Positions 57,850 through 64,000 of a stretch of DNA of 64,000 nucleotides are shown piece after piece. Every line of letters begins with the position of its first letter. Positions within the stretch are counted from its first letter, which is position 1. The notes below the pieces were generated by a model. The model did not search any database. It was not told the origin of the DNA and saw only the letters and a program-made list of their open reading frames with translations. The position numbers and the translations under genes were made by a program. The DNA is from Babylonia areolata (taxonomy: Eukaryota; Mollusca; Gastropoda; Neogastropoda; Buccinidae). The stretch spans positions 4,602,441 to 4,666,440 of the forward strand of contig NC_134897.1 in assembly GCF_041734735.1 (NCBI RefSeq), given 5' to 3'.

Positions 57850-59360
57850 TGTCTTAAAATATTTTGGTTTTGGTAATATCTGTCAATGGATAGAAGCATT
57901 TTACTAGGATATAAAATCCTCAGTATTAGTTAATGACACAACATCTACAAATATCAGCGTTGAACGTGGTTGTAGACAAGGGACCCAATGTCGCCTATTT
58001 TTTTAAAATTTGGGTGGAGAACTGTAGGCTTGCAAAATTCATGAGATTTCAGACATAGAATGTAAAGTAATTCGGTTTGCTGATGATAGTTCTTTTTACC
58101 TAGAAGGTGTCAAAAAAAATCCTACGAAAGTTTGAATTAATTTCAGGACTTAAATTCCGAAAAACATGCAGCATATGGCTAGGTAACAGACGTAATCGTA
58201 ACAGTACGTTTTTCTCGAATTTGAAAATGAACCGGAATCAACCCATATTTAGAATCCTAGGGTTCTGGTTTACTGATGACCTAACTAAAGTATCGAGTAA
58301 GCGTGACCTCAGCATTCAAGGTAAAGTTACAAAAATAAAGACATTCCTATTAAGTCAATTTCGTAATGTCACGCAGTCAGTTGGTCTTCCAAAGACGGTG
58401 CTAAACAAAATAAACACTACTTTTTTTAATTAAATTAAAAAAAAAAAAGATTTCAGTGGAAGAAGAAATATAATAAAAAGCATTGAAAAAGGTTCAAATA
58501 AAGGTAATGGGAGCTAGTGTAGATAAATGAGGTATTAATATGATAAATGTGTTACACTTTCAAGAATATTTCAAATCTACAAAGGGTTGGCAAACTTGTT
58601 GCCGCTACTGATGAAAAAATCTGGGCGTTGATACCAAGATGGCATTAACAGACGCTTGCAAAGTGGGGTAATGCCTACTGCATGACTGAAAAAGTAGAGA
58701 TCTTTTGAATATTGATTTGGTTTATAACGATTTCTGGAGAAAAAAAGTATGGGTCACCTACTAAGATAAGTAAACGCTAACAGGGCTGTCTGAGGTGAAA
58801 TGCAATGATTTTCATTTTCAGATGCTGTTCAATAACTCTCTAATACCAATGTGCTATTCTTACAAAGTTGGGCTGATCATGGTATTGATCAAATAAGAGA
58901 CACAATGAAAACAGACTTATCTCTTGTAGAGGTTCAGGATTTAATCGGACAACACAAAGCTAAAACGTTGTTCCAGTAAAAGTCTTACATGCGTGCAAAG
59001 AAACTACCATCCCAACTGCCTCATTTTTTTAAAGAGAAAATCTGATTTTAATACTGACCAATTAACTTGGTCTAGAGCAAAGGGCATTACCAAAGAAACA
59101 GGGCTTAGAGTATTACACTGGAAAATATTACATAACATACATCCCACTAGCATCTTGCTAAATAAAATGAAAGTAAAAGAAACAAAAAATGCTCATACTG
59201 TCACGATACTGTTGACTTTATTGAACACTCATTTTGTGTTGGAAATTTGTTGAGAAGAAAATATTTTCAGAAACAAGCTTTTACATAAAATTGCAAACAT
59301 GATAAATATATCATCTGGCATCGATAATCCCAATATTTTCAATAAGCATTATAAGTATAT
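57850..59360 (+). mobile_element. Tx1-like LINE remains
   Basis: Plus-strand fragments: an RT motif B-like RGCRQGTQCRLFF, VIRFADDSSFYLEGV (RT catalytic box), FRILGFWFTDDLTK, TFLLSQFRNVTQSVGLPKTV, then LTWSRAKGITKETGLRVLHW and KILHNIHPTSILLNKMK. The order and wording match L1/Tx1-group LINEs like the one at 39086, but it is a different copy. Many stops and frame changes are present. Confidence 0.72.
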
Positions 59361-59364
59361 CGGA

Positions 59365-61400
59365 CACCAGCAGAACGTTCATACGCACAAATAGAAAAGG
59401 AGTACCTAGCTGCTGTCTGGTCATGTGAAAAGTTCTCAAGGTACCTTGTGGGTCTTGAATCCTTCAAACTCCAAACTGACCACAAGCCCCTTGTTCCTTT
59501 GATCAACACAAAGGACCTTCAAGACACACCCTTGCGTTGTCAACGTCTTCTCATGAGGCTGATGAGGTTTAGCCCTCATGCAGTCTATTCCCCCGGCAAA
59601 GACCTTGTGACAGCAGACACCTTGTCTCGCGACCCCATACCTCACGAGTCTCAGCAGGATGACTTTCAGCAAGTTCGACAAGACATCGAAGCTCACATAT
59701 ATTTCATCAAGTCAACCTGGCCAGCAACAGACAAGCGCCTGGAAGAGATCAGCAGAGAAACAAGCCGTGACAGAGTGCTTAGCGCAGCAGTGCAATACAC
59801 GGCAACGGGATGGCCAGCTTATCAGACTGACGTAGGCCCAGAACTCCAAGAACTATACGCTGTGAGGAACGAGCTAAGTGGTCACAATGGCCTACTCATC
59901 AAAGGAACCCGGATTGTTATACCGACTTCACTGCGAGCCAGTATCCTTGATCTCATTCATGCAGGACACCTCGGCATCCAGAAATGTCGAGAAAGAGCAA
60001 ACTCATCAGTTTGGTGGCCAGGACTTAACAAAGAAATTGTGAACAAAGTCCAGCAATGTACTTATTGTGAGGTTAGGCAGCCATCGCAAAGAAGGGAACC
60101 ACTCCAGCCTACCCCTCTCCCAGAACGACCATTCCAGATGGTAGGAACTGACATCTGCGAGGTGAAAGGACAACAATACTTAGTCTTGGTTGACTACTTC
60201 TCCAGATATATTGAGATAGCACATCTCCCAAATGTGACATCATCAACTGTCATTACAAGACTGAAAAACATCTTCGCCCATCATGGCATTCCAGAAACTC
60301 TGGTATCTGACAATGGGAGACAGTTTACGTCATCTGAATTCCAAACATTCACAAAACAGTGGAATTTCACACATTGCACCAGCAGTCCTTACTTCCCTAT
60401 TTCCAATGGAGAAACAGAGAGAGCCGTTCAAACAGCACAACATATCCTGGAGCAAGAGGACCCATTCCTGGCTCTCCTGACATATCGTGCAACGCCCACG
60501 GGTCCAACACGAGTGAGTCCAGCAGAGCTCGCCATGGGACGTCGACTGAGGACGACGCTGCCCACCTGCAGACAAACCTTGATCCTCAGCAGTACGACAG
60601 AGATGTCATTAAGGAAAATGATGCAAAGGCAAAGATGAACAATAAGACCTACTATGACAGACGCCACGGGGCACAGACACTGCCAGAGCTTTGTGCAGGC
60701 GACCCAGTCTTCCAGAAGTTAGACCATGAGTCCGAGTAGTCTAACCCAGCAACAGTTTTGAGCCAGGTTACTCCTCGCTCATACTTGGTGCAGACCGAGT
60801 CAGGTGTACAGTACAGGCGAAACCGCAGACACCTTCGCCTATCCCAGTCCTTTCCTGTGACCTCGAGTCCCAGAGGAGACATTCCTCTTTCAGTCCCATG
60901 TCACCCAGTCCCCAGTATCCTGTCTACCAATCCACCTGACCCTGGACCCAGTCCAAGCATGCAGAGTTATCCAGGCAGCCCTGTCCCAGGACGACCCCAG
61001 GCAGACCAGATGCCGCTCCAGCCTGGTTCGCCTTCACCTCCTGCCCGGAGTACCAGCCTGTCCAGCCCAGCAGGCCAGACTACCCAGCCAGGAGTATCAA
61101 CGACATCGCCAGTGAGTCCGGTCCGAACGACCAAGAGCGGGCGTGCAGTCATCCTCCTTGCCCGTTACAGAGACAGCTAGTGCAACGTTAACCAATGCAC
61201 AAGACTTCTCCCCCTCGGTTATTCAAAGACTCTAATACTTAATTGTTGGCACATTTCGAGAGTGCACTTTTGTCCATCTTCAGGGGGGAGATGTAGTATG
61301 TGGCACATCTGCTGTGCACATGGCCTCGAACGATGTATCGCGCATGCGCTTTAAGCGTTCGTGTTCGACCGGCCAAAACAACTCATGATTCCATCCATGT
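59365..61400 (+). mobile_element. Ty3/Gypsy-like LTR retrotransposon fossil (pol 3' part and start of 3' LTR)
   Basis: The main frame 59448-60638 covers the end of a Ty3-type RNase H (TDHKPLVPL), a zinc-binding integrase N terminus, an integrase core and part of the integrase C terminus. A proline/serine-rich tail follows in later frames. A polypurine-like CAGGGGGGAG at 61281-61290 is followed by a TGTAGTATG LTR start at about 61292, whose end was not located. Only these downstream parts are present. The element is broken and partial, with a few interruptions. The remaining long frame suggests moderate age. It abuts Tx1-like LINE remains. Confidence 0.85.
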
Positions 61401-61639
61401 CTATCCTAAGATTATACTAGATCGCAAAAGAACAATCTGGTGTTTCTGTCTGATGTTGGGTACACAAGCAATGACACAGTCCTCAAACATTCTGGAAAGA
61501 ATTTAAACATGTTTGAGAAATGGCAAACAACACGGTATCAGTAGAAAATTGCTCTAAGGCTTGTGTGAACATTTCAAATGCCAATAATGAAGGTATTCAT
61601 AAAGAGTCGACAAATTCATATGATCCATTGCTCCAAGAA

Positions 61640-62450
61640 TACATAGATTAGACTGGCCAATTTCAGAAGAAGTTTTTGTAAGGAAGTTAAAAGGAGGAAC
61701 GTCCTGTGGACGTGACAGTATAGGTATACTAGAAGAAATGCTGAAATTGGGTGGGACAGGTTTTCTCACTGAATACTTTAATCAGATCTTTATAAATGGG
61801 TACAACCTGCATTTATGGACAACTGCCATCACAGTTCCAATTTTAAAAGAAATGGAGCAAGGATGTTACGGTCAATTACATGGGTTTATTCCTGCTAAGT
61901 ATTGTTGGCAAATTTTACGCCTATATATTGAATAGAATTTTGAATTCCTGGCTCGAGGATAAGAAAAGACTGTTGAAAGCCCATGTTTTTACGTTGTTTG
62001 TTGGCGCACAAAAATAATTAAAAGAGGTGGAAAACTGTACGTGGTATTTGTCTGTGTGAAAAAACGCTTTCGATTCCGTTAAACACACTGAAGTTAGACG
62101 CCTTATGCATTATTTGAATATCAAGTACGACTCCCAATGCAATCAAGGCTGTGTAAACACAGATGGTGTCATGTGTAAGAGTAAACGGCAAGTTATCTGA
62201 ACTGTTTGATTGTCCTCAAGGCTTACGACAGGGATGCGCTCTAAGCCCTACGTTATTTTCAATCATAATAAATGAAGTTGCCTGCAGTGTGTGAAAATAA
62301 AATGTAAACATAGCATCCAGTTACTTCCAGGCCTTATACACTTGTTTTATTTTACTGTTTGCCGATGACCTGCCTCTGATTTCTTATACACGACACGGTT
62401 TATAAAGACAAATAGATTGAATGCTTTTGACCTATGAAAACAACAACAAC

Positions 62451-62485
<35 letters not shown>

Positions 62486-63440
62486 CCCCCACACACACAC
62501 ACACAAAACAAAAACAAACAACAAAAAACAAAAACAAAAAAAATTGGCCTTACTGTCAACACGCACAAAACTAAAATCATGATATTCAGAAAAAAGGTAG
62601 GCTGGCGTTAAGGAAGACATGAAAGTTGGAAGTGAGATTGTCATCCTTTGGAGGTGATTTATAAATACGCCAGTCTGGGTTACACTTTCACAACGACAAT
62701 AAGAACATACGAAAGTACCAAACAGTTGGCTTTATAAGGCAAAGGAGCTCTTTCTGATGTTCCGTGAATGCATAAACAGTTAAATGTAATGCTTAGAAAG
62801 GCTTTCTTCGAAATCTTTGACACCAAGACCCAGGTCATTCTCACAAATGCCTCTGAAGTATGGGGAATTCTAGAGAAGTACAATTGCATAGAAAAAGTCC
62901 ATATGTTTTCCTGTGAGAAGTTCTAGGAAAGTGAGTAACTGCACATAAAATATTATGATTCTTCGCGAGCTAGGCCATCATCCCTTGTATATAAATTGTT
63001 GCATGAAGGCTTTCGAGTACTCGCGAAGAGTTCTGAAAATGAGCAATGGCTATCTGCCGCATCAAGGTTACACAATGCTGATTAATATGGACAGTAATGG
63101 GAAACATAACTGGGCATCAAAAATCAATTCCACTCCAAAGAAACTCGAACTGGGTTGTGCATGGCTGGCCCGAGGCACTGGTAGAGAGAATGTGTTCTTC
63201 CGTATACTTAAACAAAGACTCATATTTGTATTCAGTCAAGAATGGCTTGCAGATGTTATTTCCAAAGATTCAGTACCTATTGTTCATTCAAGAGTTGTCT
63301 CCAGAAGATTATCGGTCTGTTATCTTCCAAAAACGTTTTAGAGAAATACTGACGAGAGTCAGACTGGGGATAAGTGATCTGAAAACATAAAAATCTTTTG
63401 CTACGAATATTTAGTAATAAAAAATGACTACCCTTTCTGT
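61640..63440 (+). mobile_element. CR1-like LINE, heavily decayed
   Basis: Scattered frames in order: GGTSCGRDSIGILEEMLKLG, LSIVGKFYAYILNRILNSWL, QGLRQGCALSPTLFS, LFADDLPLIS, RKAFFEIFDTKTQVILTNAS, then a post-RT region (NWASKINSTPKKLELGCAWL) that parallels 37210-37350. An (AC)n run interrupts it at 62453-62505. Its many stops and frameshifts make it the oldest-looking LINE in the window. Confidence 0.72.
62453..62505. repeat. (AC)n microsatellite with C run
   Basis: AC dinucleotides interrupted by a run of about eight C. Confidence 0.95.
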
Positions 63441-63488
63441 CTTGGTGAACAAGAGGATGAAAATAATTTGTGTTTTAGAAACCATACA

Positions 63489-64000
63489 TAATAATAATAA
63501 TAATGATATTTATACAGCGCTGAATCTTGTGCAGAGACCACGAATCGAAGCGCTTTCGTACCAGTTATTCACACGCGTGCATAACTAAAAACTGGAGAAA
63601 TGGCGTTAAATTTTTATTTGTATTTGTATTTCTTTTCTTCTTTTTTTTATCACAACAGATTTCTCTGTGTGAAATTCGGGCTGCTCTCCCCAGGAAGAGC
63701 GCGTCGCTACACTACAGCGCCACCCATTTTTTGTATTTTTTCCTTCGTGCAGTTTTATTTGTTTTTCCTTTCGAAGTGGATTTTGCTACAGAATTTTGCC
63801 AGGAACAACCCTTTTTTGCCGTGGGTTCTTTTACGTGCGCTAAGTGCATGCTGCACACGAGACCTCGGTTTATCGTCTCATTCGAATGACTAGCGTCCAG
63901 CCCACCACTCAAGGTCTAGTGGAGGGGGAGAAAATATCGGCGGCTGAGCCGTGATTCAAACCAGCGCACTCAGATTCTCTCGCTTCCTACGCGGACGCTT
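63489..64000 (-). mobile_element. SINE with Nin-DC-like core, head cut by window end
   Basis: On the minus strand the head side (64000-63900) has AGCGAGAGAATCTGAGTGCG, a B-box-like GGTTTGAATCA and TTTTCTCCCCCTCCACTAG. The core (about 63890-63780) has GAATGAGACGATAAACCGAG, AGCATGCACTTAGCGCACG and TAAAAGAACCCACGGCAAA. The tail has an AGCGC...GCGCT hairpin and a terminal (ATT)n. The core matches that of the SINE at 3742; head and tail do not. Confidence 0.85.

Overview
The window is eukaryotic nuclear DNA that is dense in repeats. The mix of non-LTR retrotransposons (RTE-, CR1/L2-, Tx1-, I/Nimb- and LOA/Jockey-like), tRNA-derived SINEs with a conserved central domain, and very many (GT)n, (AAT)n and (TA)n microsatellites suggests a mollusc, most likely a caenogastropod snail. 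That assignment is inference from the repeat families, not a database match.

One host gene can be supported. Five exons on the minus strand (57465-57397, 55083-54958, 49678-49607, 49288-49193, 13950-13789) join in phase 0 across GT/AG splice sites. They encode the last 174 residues of a gelsolin/villin/supervillin-superfamily actin-binding protein: the end of the last gelsolin repeat, a linker and a villin headpiece followed by a stop. The upstream exons lie beyond the right edge. The intron before the headpiece exon is about 35.2 kb and is almost entirely mobile DNA.

Layout. 1-2577: pentanucleotide and trinucleotide satellite. 2578-5039: a 367-bp tandem repeat interrupted by a SINE, ending on a deleted Tc1 transposase remnant (5040-5498). 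5.5-11 kb: microsatellites, SINE pieces, a short palindromic repeat and an old copy of an inverted-repeat element. 11018-12660 and 17286-20730: two copies in opposite orientation of an unclassified element of about 1.6 kb, with 12-bp terminal inverted repeats and an internal tRNA-like sequence; they bracket the gene's last exon. The right copy carries a solo-LTR-like insertion (18609-20459) whose empty site is preserved in the left copy. 21-38.5 kb: nested LINEs. An RTE piece has a perfect 10-bp target duplication. A LOA/Jockey-like LINE is interrupted by a nearly complete EN-RT LINE with a C-terminal C2H2 finger. A CR1-like LINE is interrupted by an I/Nimb-like LINE with an uninterrupted 1,167-residue ORF and a perfect 11-bp target duplication. 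38.5-43.6 kb: minus-strand pieces of the C2H2-finger LINE interrupted by a Tx1-like LINE. 44-57 kb: CR1/L2-like pieces, host exons and a second I/Nimb copy. 57.7-64 kb: Tx1-like LINE remains, a broken Ty3-like fossil, a decayed CR1-like LINE and a SINE cut by the window edge.

The most informative relationship is between the I/Nimb-like LINE and the SINEs. Both LINE copies end in the same ~120-bp sequence that forms the 3' tail of the tRNA-Leu-like SINEs at 3742-4142 and 9284-9646. This is the pattern expected of a SINE that borrows its partner LINE's reverse transcriptase. A second SINE (63489-64000) shares the central core but has a different head and tail.
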